Shown here one piece after another: positions 8,012 to 15,394 of a stretch of DNA of 64,000 nt (within the stretch, counting starts at the first letter, position 1; every line of letters starts with the position of its first letter). This DNA is from an uncultured Oscillospiraceae bacterium. Lineage in GTDB: Bacteria > Bacillota > Clostridia > Oscillospirales > Oscillospiraceae. The notes under the pieces were generated by a model that was given only the letters and a program-made list of their open reading frames with translations, did not search any database and was not told the origin of the DNA. The stretch covers positions 14,947 through 78,946 of the forward strand of contig CAKTNN010000003.1 in the NCBI GenBank assembly GCA_934589065.1. The letters are read 5' to 3'. Position numbers and translations under genes: made by a program.

Positions 8012-8207
8012 TGGATGTCCCTCCTTTTATGTGATTAATGCTATTATATCATGGTCTATCTGGGAAAGAAATGGAAATAGTGCATAGAATTTCCGGGGGA
8101 ATGTTGTCCAAAATCATTTTTATTGCCCGCTGCCCTGCGTTTCCGGAAAACCGCTGGGGGAAAAAGAGCCATGGGGACGCCCTCGGCGGGGAAAACGCAC
8201 AATTTGC

Positions 8208-8235
8208 TTGCCAAAGAAAGAAAAATGTATATAAT
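8208..8235 (+). promoter_or_regulatory. promoter of the sugar transferase
   Basis: TTGCCA, a 16-base spacer and TATAAT. It is followed by a 5' leader containing a 9-bp hairpin at 8262-8283 (CGCTTCCGG/CCGGAAGCG) just before the ribosome binding site. Confidence 0.7.
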
Positions 8236-8299
8236 GGGATTTGAAAACAAGGAATGATTTCCGCTTCCGGTTTTCCGGAAGCGATTATGGAGAAAAGAA

Positions 8300-9679
8300 A
8301 TGATCAATAGTCAACAAAAGCGTCAGGCGCTGAAAACCCTTCTGGGAATGGTGCAGACCGTGGCAAACGGAGGACTGTTTGCCCTGATGTGGTATGCATT
8401 TTATAAAAAGAAGATGTATATTTTTCCCTTTTTTGCAAAGGGAGACATTATCGTCATCCTCCTGTATACGGCAATCTATCTGATCTTTGCCCGGCTGTAC
8501 GGCGGCTTTGATATTACCTTCCATTCCACCGGGGAGCTTACCTATTCCCACACGGTGGCGGCGGTGCTCAGCTGCGGAATTATGTATCTCGTTACGGCGC
8601 TGCTGATGCGGGCGGTGCCCAGCGTGCTGCCCATGCTGGGGATGGTGACAGCTTCGATTCTCCTGGGGTGGCTGTGGGCCTTTGCTTCCAGACGCCTGAC
8701 GGGGAAGCTGCTGGCGGCCCGGCCCATGCTGCTGATCTATGACAATGCGGAGGCCAGGGAAGACGGAGAGGCGATTATTCGCAGTCTGCCCAGCGTATTC
8801 CGCCTGGTGGACTCCGTATCCACCAAGGAAGGGGCGGAAAAGCTGTACCGTATGATGGAGGAAAAGAAAATCCGGGCGGTGATGCTCTGCGGTATTCCCT
8901 CCAGCCTGAGAAACGATCTGGTGAAATACTGCATCGATCACAACGTGGAGAGCTATGTCCGGCCCAATATCGGCGATTTCCTGATTAAGGGCGCGCAGTC
9001 CTTGCAGCTGGACAATCTTCCGGTGCTTCTTTGCCATCGCAGCAGCCCTTCTATATGGTATCTGGCGGTGAAGCGCCTGGCAGATATCCTTCTGAGCCTG
9101 GCGGCGCTGGTGCTGTTCAGCCCCATTATGCTGATAACGGCGATTCTCATTAAGGCATACGACCATGGCCCGGTGCTCTATAAGCAGGTGCGCCTGACCA
9201 AGGACCGGAAGGAATTCTATGTATACAAGTTCCGCAGTATGAAGGTGGATGCGGAAAAGGACGGCGTGGCCCGTCTGGCCCAGACCAACGATGACCGCAT
9301 TACTCCGGTGGGGAAGGTCATCCGGATGCTGCGCATCGATGAAATGCCCCAGCTGTTCTGCATTCTCCGGGGAGACATGACCATTGTAGGCCCTCGCCCG
9401 GAGCGCCCCCAGATTGCGGAGCAGTACGAGAAGGAAATGCCGGAGTTTGCTCTTCGTCTGCAGGCAAAGGCGGGCCTTACCGGGCTTGCCCAGGTCTACG
9501 GCAAATACAACACCACGCCCTACAACAAGCTGCAAATGGATTTGCAGTATATCGGCTCCATGGGGATTGTGACGGATTTGAAGATCATCTTCGCAACCGT
9601 GAAAATCCTGTTTATGCCGGAATCCACCGAGGGCGTGGCCCAGGGCCAGGTAACGGCAGAAAAAAAGGAAGACAAGTAA
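8300..9679 (+). CDS. polyprenyl-phosphate sugar-phosphate transferase (bacterial sugar transferase)
   Basis: The 459-residue protein has four N-terminal membrane helices, a CoA-binding-like cytoplasmic middle, a further helix (~residues 255-280) and the catalytic bacterial sugar transferase domain with YVYKFRSM, RIDEMPQLFCILRGDM, GPRPERP and GLTGLAQVYG. It should transfer a sugar-1-phosphate from a UDP-sugar to undecaprenyl phosphate, the first step of exopolysaccharide or teichoic-type glycan synthesis. The start follows GGAG. No other glycan genes are adjacent, so it is an orphan priming enzyme here. The exact sugar cannot be read. Confidence 0.92.
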   Translation: MINSQQKRQALKTLLGMVQTVANGGLFALMWYAFYKKKMYIFPFFAKGDIIVILLYTAIYLIFARLYGGFDITFHSTGELTYSHTVAAVLSCGIMYLVTALLMRAVPSVLPMLGMVTASILLGWLWAFASRRLTGKLLAARPMLLIYDNAEAREDGEAIIRSLPSVFRLVDSVSTKEGAEKLYRMMEEKKIRAVMLCGIPSSLRNDLVKYCIDHNVESYVRPNIGDFLIKGAQSLQLDNLPVLLCHRSSPSIWYLAVKRLADILLSLAALVLFSPIMLITAILIKAYDHGPVLYKQVRLTKDRKEFYVYKFRSMKVDAEKDGVARLAQTNDDRITPVGKVIRMLRIDEMPQLFCILRGDMTIVGPRPERPQIAEQYEKEMPEFALRLQAKAGLTGLAQVYGKYNTTPYNKLQMDLQYIGSMGIVTDLKIIFATVKILFMPESTEGVAQGQVTAEKKEDK

Positions 9680-9693
9680 GATACCCATAACCA

Positions 9694-9758
9694 CCCGGAC
9701 ACGGCGTTCCGCAGCTTCTTTCAGAAGAAAGAGGACGGAGCGTGTCCGGGCTGTTTTT
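9694..9758 (+). terminator. terminator of the sugar transferase gene
   Basis: CCCGGACACG pairs with CGTGTCCGGG across a loop, followed by CTGTTTTT. Confidence 0.75.
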
Positions 9759-9924
9759 CGCATTTTTTGCCATGGATCGCCTTCTGCCCTTTGGGGCCGG
9801 GCAGAAGCTGCCAAAACAGGGAAAATTGTGCAAAATGTATCGATATAAATAGAGGGAATTGTAGGAAATAGGCAAAATATACGAAAAAATAGGTTGCCTT
9901 GGCAACAAAAACGCGAAAAGGGAG

Positions 9925-9953
9925 TTGATATTATCTTTCGGATAAACTAGAAT
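9925..9953 (+). promoter_or_regulatory. rnf operon promoter
   Basis: TTGATA, a 17-base spacer and TAGAAT. A small inverted repeat GTTGCC/GGCAAC lies at about 9893-9905 upstream, and the ~70-base leader contains GACTCT/AGAGTC. No known redox-regulator operator was recognised. Confidence 0.75.
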
Positions 9954-10027
9954 AGAAACGTCAATTCTGGGACTCTGCCGACATGGGAGAGTCGAAGGAA
10001 ATTTAAAGGTATTAAGGAGAGGTGTAC

Positions 10028-11356
10028 ATGGAAGCAAAGACATTCCATGGCGGCGTTCATCCCGCAGGCCACAAGGAGCTTTCCTGTGAAAGCGCCCTGA
10101 AGCCCCTGCTCCCCCTAGGCGAACTGGTGTATATGACGAATCAGCACATCGGCAAGCCCGCCACCCCCGTGGTGAAAAAGGGAGACAAGGTTCTGGCCGG
10201 TCAGGTGATCGCTGAGGCCGGCGGGTTTGTATCCGCCAATATTCATAGCTCCGTTTCCGGCACGGTTAAGGCAGTGGAGCCCCGAAAGAACGCCTCCGGC
10301 GGCAGCGCAATGGCAATTGTGGTGGAAAACGACGGAGAATATACTTTGGCAGAAGGCGTGGGAGAGGCCTGCGATGCAGCCTCCCTTTCCAATCAGGAGC
10401 TCCTTGCCAAGGTGCAGAAGGCCGGCATTGTGGGCATGGGCGGCGCAGGATTCCCCACCCATGTGAAGCTGACGGTGAAGGAACCGGAAAAGATCCGCTT
10501 CGTCATTGCCAACGGCGCAGAGTGTGAGCCCTACATCACCTGTGATGACCAGCTGATGCAGACGAAGGGCAAGGAAATCGTTGCGGGCATGGAGCTGATT
10601 CTGCGGCTGTTTCCCAATGCAGAGGGCATTGTGGTTATTGAGAACAACAAGCCCAAGGCCATTGCTGCCATGCAGGAGGCCTGCAAGGATGCCCAGAAGG
10701 TCAGCGTCATGCCGGTACAGACCAAGTACCCCCAGGGCGGTGAGCGATCCTTGATCAGCATCATTGCCCAGAAGCACCTGAAGCTGGGCATGCTCCCTGC
10801 GGATGCCGGGTGCGTGGTGGACAATGTGGCAACCATTTATGCCATTTATCGGGCGGTATGCTTTAATGAGCCCCTGATGGAGCGGAGCTTTACCGTTTCC
10901 GGCGATGCCGTGGAGAACCCCGGCAACTACATCGTAAAAATCGGCACCAGCCATCGGGAGCTGGTGGATGCCTGCGGCGGCTTTAAGCTGCCTGCCAAAA
11001 AGGTGCTCTCCGGCGGCCCCATGATGGGCTTTGCCATGACCACCCTGGATGCCCCTATCTGCAAGAACAACAACGCCCTGACGGCGCTGAGCTTTGACGA
11101 TGTGGAGCTTGCTCAGAAGCAGATGACAGCCTGCCTGCGCTGTGGTCGATGCAGCCGGGTGTGCCCCTTGGGCCTGTCTCCCCAGCTGATGCAGGTTGCC
11201 GCCCAGCGCAAGGATTACGAGCGCTACGAAAAGCACCTGTATGGCCTGGAGTGCATCGGCTGCGGCTGCTGCACCTACAATTGCCCCGCCAAACGTCCGC
11301 TGATGCAGCTGTTCAAGCAGACCAAGGCGGAAATCATGGCTATGAAGAAACGGTAA
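10028..11356 (+). CDS. rnfC: Rnf electron transport complex subunit RnfC
   Basis: RnfC is the peripheral subunit that exchanges electrons with NAD(H) in the ferredoxin:NAD+ oxidoreductase, which pumps Na+ or H+ across the membrane. The 442-residue protein has the N-terminal RnfC barrel, a nucleotide-binding GMGGAGFPTHVKL (~residue 139), an SLBB-type region and two C-terminal ferredoxin clusters, CLRCGRCSRVCPLG and CIGCGCCTYNCP. ATG 10028 is chosen because AAGGAG sits 7 bases before it; the GTG at 10022 is too close. It is the first gene of the operon C-DG-E-A-B, with a 13-base gap to the next gene. Confidence 0.97.
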   Translation: MEAKTFHGGVHPAGHKELSCESALKPLLPLGELVYMTNQHIGKPATPVVKKGDKVLAGQVIAEAGGFVSANIHSSVSGTVKAVEPRKNASGGSAMAIVVENDGEYTLAEGVGEACDAASLSNQELLAKVQKAGIVGMGGAGFPTHVKLTVKEPEKIRFVIANGAECEPYITCDDQLMQTKGKEIVAGMELILRLFPNAEGIVVIENNKPKAIAAMQEACKDAQKVSVMPVQTKYPQGGERSLISIIAQKHLKLGMLPADAGCVVDNVATIYAIYRAVCFNEPLMERSFTVSGDAVENPGNYIVKIGTSHRELVDACGGFKLPAKKVLSGGPMMGFAMTTLDAPICKNNNALTALSFDDVELAQKQMTACLRCGRCSRVCPLGLSPQLMQVAAQRKDYERYEKHLYGLECIGCGCCTYNCPAKRPLMQLFKQTKAEIMAMKKR

Positions 11357-11369
11357 GGAGGCGGAATGT

Positions 11370-12905
11370 ATGGACGAATTATATAATGTATCTTCTGCCC
11401 CCCACGTGCGCAGTCCTTTGACCACCCGGGGCGTTATGACCGATGTGCTGGTTGCCCTGCTGCCCACGGCGGTTATGGGCGTGTGGGTGCACGGCTTCCC
11501 CGCATTCCTGGTTATTGCCCTGAGTATGTGCAGCGCCGTGGTGACGGAATATCTGTTTGATCGGGTGACCCACCGGAAAAACACCATTGCGGACTGCTCT
11601 GCCATGGTTACCGGCTTGCTTCTGGCCCTGACCCTGCCGGCTCAGGTTCCCGTTTATATCCCGGTGCTGGGCTCCGTGTTTGCCATTCTTGTGGTAAAGT
11701 GCCTCTTTGGCGGCCTGGGCCATAACATTATGAACCCCGCCCTGGCAGGCCGGAGCTTCCTGCTGATTTCCTTCGGCAGCCTGATGACGGTGTATTCCGT
11801 AGACGGCGTTTCTGCGGCTACCCCCCTTGCCGAGCTGGCTGCCGGCAAAACGGTGGATCTGCTGCCACTGTTTACGGGCTTCTCCAGCGGCGTTATTGGA
11901 TCTTCCGCCCTTGCTCTGATTGCCGGCGGCATCTATCTGCTGCTCTCCGGCGGTATTACCTGGGAGATTCCCACTTCCATGATCGGCACCACCTGGCTGT
12001 TCCTGGTGATTTTCGGCGGTCATGGCTTTGATCCTGCTTACATTCTGCCCCAGCTGCTGGGCGGCGGCCTGCTGATGGCGGCCTTCTTCATGGCAACCGA
12101 CCCGGTATCCTGCCCTTCCACAAGAGACGGTCAGCTGGTATTCGGTGTGTTTGCCGGTATCCTCATGGGCCTGTTCCGGGTGAAGGGCTCTTCCCCGGAC
12201 TCCACCACTTATGCGGTGCTGATTGCCGACCTGGTGGGCCCTGTGATTGATGACCTGATCATCCCAGAGCCCTTCGGCTACCGGATCCCCAAGGAGCGGA
12301 AAAAGGCCATTCCCAAGCCTGTGTTCATCCTGCTGGTAATCACTCTGGTGGCGGGCCTGGCCCTCTCCGGCGTGTATGTGATGACCAAGGATACCATTGC
12401 GGAAAACCAGGCCAGCGCCAACAAGGCAGCCCTTATGGAGGTTTTGCCTGAGGCCAAGGACTTCACCACCGACGAGGAACTCCAGAATAAGCTGGATTCC
12501 CAGGGAGATACCTACGGTGCAGACTTCGGCGGCGCAAAGATCGAGGGCGCTGCCGTGGGCGTGGATGATGCCGGTAACCCTGTGGGCTACGCCATCACCG
12601 TATTCAATTCCGACAGCTACGATGGCGGCCTGACCCTGGTGGTGGGCATCACCCAGGACGGCACTGTGAAAGGCATCTCCTTCACCGAGCTGCACGATAC
12701 CGCCGGTATGGGCATGAAGTGCGGCGATCCCGAATTCAAGGATCAGTTCAATGATGTGAAGACCGGCAAGTTCACCCTGAACAAGGCCGGCGGCTCCACC
12801 GCAGAGGATGAGATCGACTCCGTTTCCGGTGCATCCATCACCTCCGGCGCTGTGGTCAACGCCGTCAATGCCGCGCTGGACTTCGTTTCCGGTCGGATCG
12901 GTTAA
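11370..12905 (+). CDS. rnfDG: RnfD-RnfG fusion protein
   Basis: One uninterrupted 511-residue frame covers two subunits that are usually separate. Residues 1-~305 are RnfD: multiple membrane helices, GGLGHNIMNPALAGRSFL and the flavinylation motif SAATPL with Thr151. Residues ~315-511 are RnfG: one membrane helix (VFILLVITLVAGLALSGVYV), then a periplasmic FMN-binding domain with DTAGMGMKC and SGASITSG near residues 486-493, where Ser489 stands at the usual Thr acceptor site. Both covalent FMNs carry electrons between RnfC/B and the membrane core. No stop, start or ribosome binding site separates the halves. Confidence 0.93.
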   Translation: MDELYNVSSAPHVRSPLTTRGVMTDVLVALLPTAVMGVWVHGFPAFLVIALSMCSAVVTEYLFDRVTHRKNTIADCSAMVTGLLLALTLPAQVPVYIPVLGSVFAILVVKCLFGGLGHNIMNPALAGRSFLLISFGSLMTVYSVDGVSAATPLAELAAGKTVDLLPLFTGFSSGVIGSSALALIAGGIYLLLSGGITWEIPTSMIGTTWLFLVIFGGHGFDPAYILPQLLGGGLLMAAFFMATDPVSCPSTRDGQLVFGVFAGILMGLFRVKGSSPDSTTYAVLIADLVGPVIDDLIIPEPFGYRIPKERKKAIPKPVFILLVITLVAGLALSGVYVMTKDTIAENQASANKAALMEVLPEAKDFTTDEELQNKLDSQGDTYGADFGGAKIEGAAVGVDDAGNPVGYAITVFNSDSYDGGLTLVVGITQDGTVKGISFTELHDTAGMGMKCGDPEFKDQFNDVKTGKFTLNKAGGSTAEDEIDSVSGASITSGAVVNAVNAALDFVSGRIG

Positions 12906-12916
12906 GGAGGATACCT

Positions 12917-13585
12917 ATGAAACCCTATTTGGAACGAATTAAAAACGGCCTGATCACGGAAAACCCCGTGTTTGTGCTGATGCTGGGTATGTGCCCCACC
13001 CTGGCTGTTACCACCTCCGCTATCAATGGCTTCGGTATGGGTATGTCCTCTCTGGTGGTTCTGGCAATTTCCAACCTGGTTATTTCTCTGCTGCGGAAGA
13101 TCATTCCCGATGAAGTGCGGCTGCCTGCCTACATCGTGGTGGTTGCCTCCTTCGTGACCGTGGTGGAGCTGCTGATGGAGGCCTATCTTCAGTCCCTCTA
13201 TGCGGCCCTGGGCATTTACATTCCGCTGATCGTGGTAAACTGCATCATTCTGGGCCGTGCGGAAGCCTATGCTTCCAAGAATCCTCCTCTGCTGAGCCTG
13301 TTCGATGGAATTGGCATGGGCCTGGGCTTTACCGTGGGCCTGACTATCATCGGCGCCATCCGGGAAATCCTGGGAGCCGGCAGCATTTTCGGGATTGCAC
13401 TGCCCAAGGTGTATGAGCCCATGGCATTCTTTGTCCGGGCCCCCGGCGCATTCCTGGTGCTGGCGGTGCTGGTTGCCATTATGAATGCCGTTGGCATCAA
13501 GAACCGCGCCAACAAGATGACAGAGGGCTGCGACGGCTGCTGCGCCACCTGCTCCTCTGCCTGCGGCGAAAAGAAGGAGGGCTAA
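12917..13585 (+). CDS. rnfE: Rnf complex subunit RnfE, with Cys-rich tail
   Basis: This 222-residue integral membrane subunit has six predicted helices. The start LITENPVFVLMLGMCPTLAV is characteristic of RnfE/NqrD, and it carries the conserved membrane Cys that binds iron with RnfA (GMCPTLA and NCIILGRAEAYA). The last ~25 residues form a tail, TEGCDGCCATCSSACGEKKE, with five Cys, not part of the membrane core. AAGGAGG precedes the ATG. It sits 11 bases after rnfDG and 3 bases before rnfA. Confidence 0.95.
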   Translation: MKPYLERIKNGLITENPVFVLMLGMCPTLAVTTSAINGFGMGMSSLVVLAISNLVISLLRKIIPDEVRLPAYIVVVASFVTVVELLMEAYLQSLYAALGIYIPLIVVNCIILGRAEAYASKNPPLLSLFDGIGMGLGFTVGLTIIGAIREILGAGSIFGIALPKVYEPMAFFVRAPGAFLVLAVLVAIMNAVGIKNRANKMTEGCDGCCATCSSACGEKKEG

Positions 13586-13588
13586 GCC

Positions 13589-14164
13589 GTGTCCAGTCTG
13601 ATTTTGATCATTGTTACCACGGCACTGGTAAATAACGTGGTGCTGAGCCAGTTCTTGGGAATCTGCTCCTTCCTGGGTGTTTCCTCCCAGAAGAAGGCAT
13701 CCCTGTCTCTGGGCCTGGCGGTCATGGCGGTGCTGACGGTGTCCTCTGCTGTGGCAAACCTGCTGTATACCTACGTCCTGGCGCCTCTGGGCCTGGACTA
13801 TCTGAAAACCATCGTCTTCATTCTGGTCATTGCCGCTCTGGTTCAGATGGTGGAAATGTTCCTGAAGAAGAACGCCCATGCGGTGTATCAGTCTCTGGGC
13901 ATTTACCTGCCTCTGATCACCACCAACTGTGCGGTGCTGGGCGTGGCGCTGACCAATGTGCAGAATGGCTACAATCTGATTCAGAGCATCTTCGCCGGTT
14001 TTGGCACGGCTCTGGGCTATACCATCGCCATTGTTCTGCTGGCTGCCGTCCGGGAGCACCTGGATGAGGAAGCCATTCCCGCTCCTTTCCGGGGAGCACC
14101 CATCGTTCTACTGTGTGCAACCCTGATGGCTATGGCTTTCGTGGGCTTCAGCGGTCTGGCATAA
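13589..14164 (+). CDS. rnfA: Rnf complex subunit RnfA
   Basis: RnfA is a 191-residue, six-helix membrane subunit, pseudo-symmetric with RnfE, forming the intramembrane Fe-S site. The sequence contains NNVVLSQFLGICSFLGVS and LPLITTNCAVLGVAL, the two family Cys motifs. The start is GTG 13589, preceded by GGAGGG inside the end of rnfE; length is normal. It is followed 12 bases later by rnfB. Confidence 0.96.
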   Translation: MSSLILIIVTTALVNNVVLSQFLGICSFLGVSSQKKASLSLGLAVMAVLTVSSAVANLLYTYVLAPLGLDYLKTIVFILVIAALVQMVEMFLKKNAHAVYQSLGIYLPLITTNCAVLGVALTNVQNGYNLIQSIFAGFGTALGYTIAIVLLAAVREHLDEEAIPAPFRGAPIVLLCATLMAMAFVGFSGLA

Positions 14165-14176
14165 GGAGGAGAAGGT

Positions 14177-14968
14177 ATGCAGGGAATTATCATTGCAACC
14201 CTGGTGGTAGGCGTTGTGGGCCTGGTTCTGGGCCTGGCACTGGTCACCGCCAGCAAGAAGTTTTATGTAGAAGTTGATGACCGGGTCACCAAGGTTCGGG
14301 AGTGCCTCCGGGGCGCCAACTGCGGCGCTTGCGGCTACGCCGGATGTGATGCCGTGGCAGAGGCCATGGTCAAGGGCGAGGCCCGTGTGGATGCCTGCCC
14401 CGGCAACAGCTCGGAAAATATTGCAAAGATTGCCGCAATCCTGGGTAAGGAGAGCATCGATCAGGATCCGCAGGTGGCCTATATCCGCTGCGCCGGAACC
14501 TGCAACGCCACCAAGCCCAAGGGCAACTACGTCGGCATTTCCGATTGCCGCGCTGCGGTTCTCAGCGGCGGCCTGGGCTTTATGTCCTGCGATTATGGCT
14601 GCCTGGGTCTGGGCAGCTGTGCAGCGGTGTGCCCGGAAAAGGCCATCACCATTGTCGATGGCATTGCCCATGTGGATAAGCGCAAGTGTATCGGCTGCGG
14701 TATGTGCGCCAAGACCTGCCCCAAGCACGTTATTGAGATGCATGACCGGGCTGCCAAGGTGGCAGTCAGCTGCTCCAACCACGACCGTGGCCCAGCAGTG
14801 AAGAAGGTCTGCTCCGCCGGCTGTATCGGCTGCGGAATCTGTGTCAAGCAGTGCGAGCAGGGAGCGGTCACCCTGGAAAACAATCTGGCTACCGTGGATC
14901 CCGAGAAGTGCGTAGGCTGCGGCAAGTGCGTAGAAAAGTGCCCCACCAAGGCCATTCACTTTGTATAA
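14177..14968 (+). CDS. rnfB: Rnf complex subunit RnfB (ferredoxin-accepting)
   Basis: RnfB takes electrons from reduced ferredoxin. The 263-residue protein starts with one membrane helix, then a four-Cys domain (RGANCGACGYAGCDAVAEAM, CPG) and several ferredoxin repeats, including CIGCGMCAKTCPKHVIEM, CIGCGICVKQCEQGAVTL and CVGCGKCVEKCPTKAI. This multi-cluster form is typical of Clostridia rather than the shorter proteobacterial RnfB. It ends the recognised subunits, and a small membrane ORF follows after 12 bases. Confidence 0.96.
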   Translation: MQGIIIATLVVGVVGLVLGLALVTASKKFYVEVDDRVTKVRECLRGANCGACGYAGCDAVAEAMVKGEARVDACPGNSSENIAKIAAILGKESIDQDPQVAYIRCAGTCNATKPKGNYVGISDCRAAVLSGGLGFMSCDYGCLGLGSCAAVCPEKAITIVDGIAHVDKRKCIGCGMCAKTCPKHVIEMHDRAAKVAVSCSNHDRGPAVKKVCSAGCIGCGICVKQCEQGAVTLENNLATVDPEKCVGCGKCVEKCPTKAIHFV

Positions 14969-14980
14969 GGAGGAACGGCA

Positions 14981-15085
14981 ATGGATACCCTTCGTTTTCT
15001 GGGCAGTGAACTGAAAAAATGGCTCATTGGCTTTTTGAGCGCCGGTGCATTTATGGCACTGAGTATGTGGCTGATGGCGCTGTAA
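14981..15085 (+). CDS. 34-residue membrane microprotein at the end of the rnf operon
   Basis: The sequence MDTLRFLGSELKKWLIGFLS then AGAFMALSMWLMAL is a short amphipathic/basic N-terminus and a single hydrophobic helix. AAGGAGG lies at an ideal distance before ATG 14981, and the gene begins 12 bases after rnfB, the same spacing as rnfA-rnfB. No known family is recognised. Its placement suggests an accessory subunit or assembly factor of the Rnf complex, which is inference. Confidence 0.65.
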   Translation: MDTLRFLGSELKKWLIGFLSAGAFMALSMWLMAL

Positions 15086-15127
15086 ATCCGCTTCGCCATT
15101 GCAATTCAGTAAGTGTGAAATACGCAC

Positions 15128-15165
15128 TGTCATTGCAAGCCAGCGTGCACGCGGACGCACAATCT
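15128..15165 (+). repeat. dispersed palindromic repeat, single degenerate copy
   Basis: GTCATTGCAAGCCAGCGTGC followed by ACGCGG..CACAATCTT is a degenerate copy of the repeat seen in fuller form at 38517-38555, 51916-51953 and 53683-54065. Confidence 0.6.
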
Positions 15166-15193
15166 TACGTATGTTCCCCAAAATTTCAGAGAC

Positions 15194-15225
15194 AAAAAGG
15201 AGCGAACCGCGGTTCGCTCCTTTTT
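15194..15225 (+). terminator. rnf operon terminator
   Basis: AAAAAGGAGCGAACC and GGTTCGCTCCTTTTT form a perfect 15-bp stem with a two-base loop. It is symmetrical and could stop transcription in both directions. Confidence 0.9.
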
Positions 15226-15333
15226 GATTTTACGTTTTCGTCAAAATCTTCTGAACAAATTCTCCTTTTTGCCTATTCTTTTCCTGCGGCAACTGTGATA
15301 TTCTTAGAAAATCAGAAAGTCTGGGGATGCTGT

Positions 15334-15370
15334 GCCTGCTCGCCGCCTTTGGCGGATTGCCGGGGCAGGC
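15334..15370 (+). promoter_or_regulatory. leader hairpin before the MMPL gene
   Basis: Nested stems GCCTGC/GCAGGC and CCGCC/GGCGG lie 25 bases upstream of the start codon. No riboswitch class is recognised. Confidence 0.35.
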
Positions 15371-15394
15371 TCCCTGAGAAAGGAACATTTATCT

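Noticed and set aside
9880..9930. Rex or CcpA operator upstream of rnf
   Set aside because: Only a short GTTGCC/GGCAAC inverted repeat is present; it does not match either consensus.
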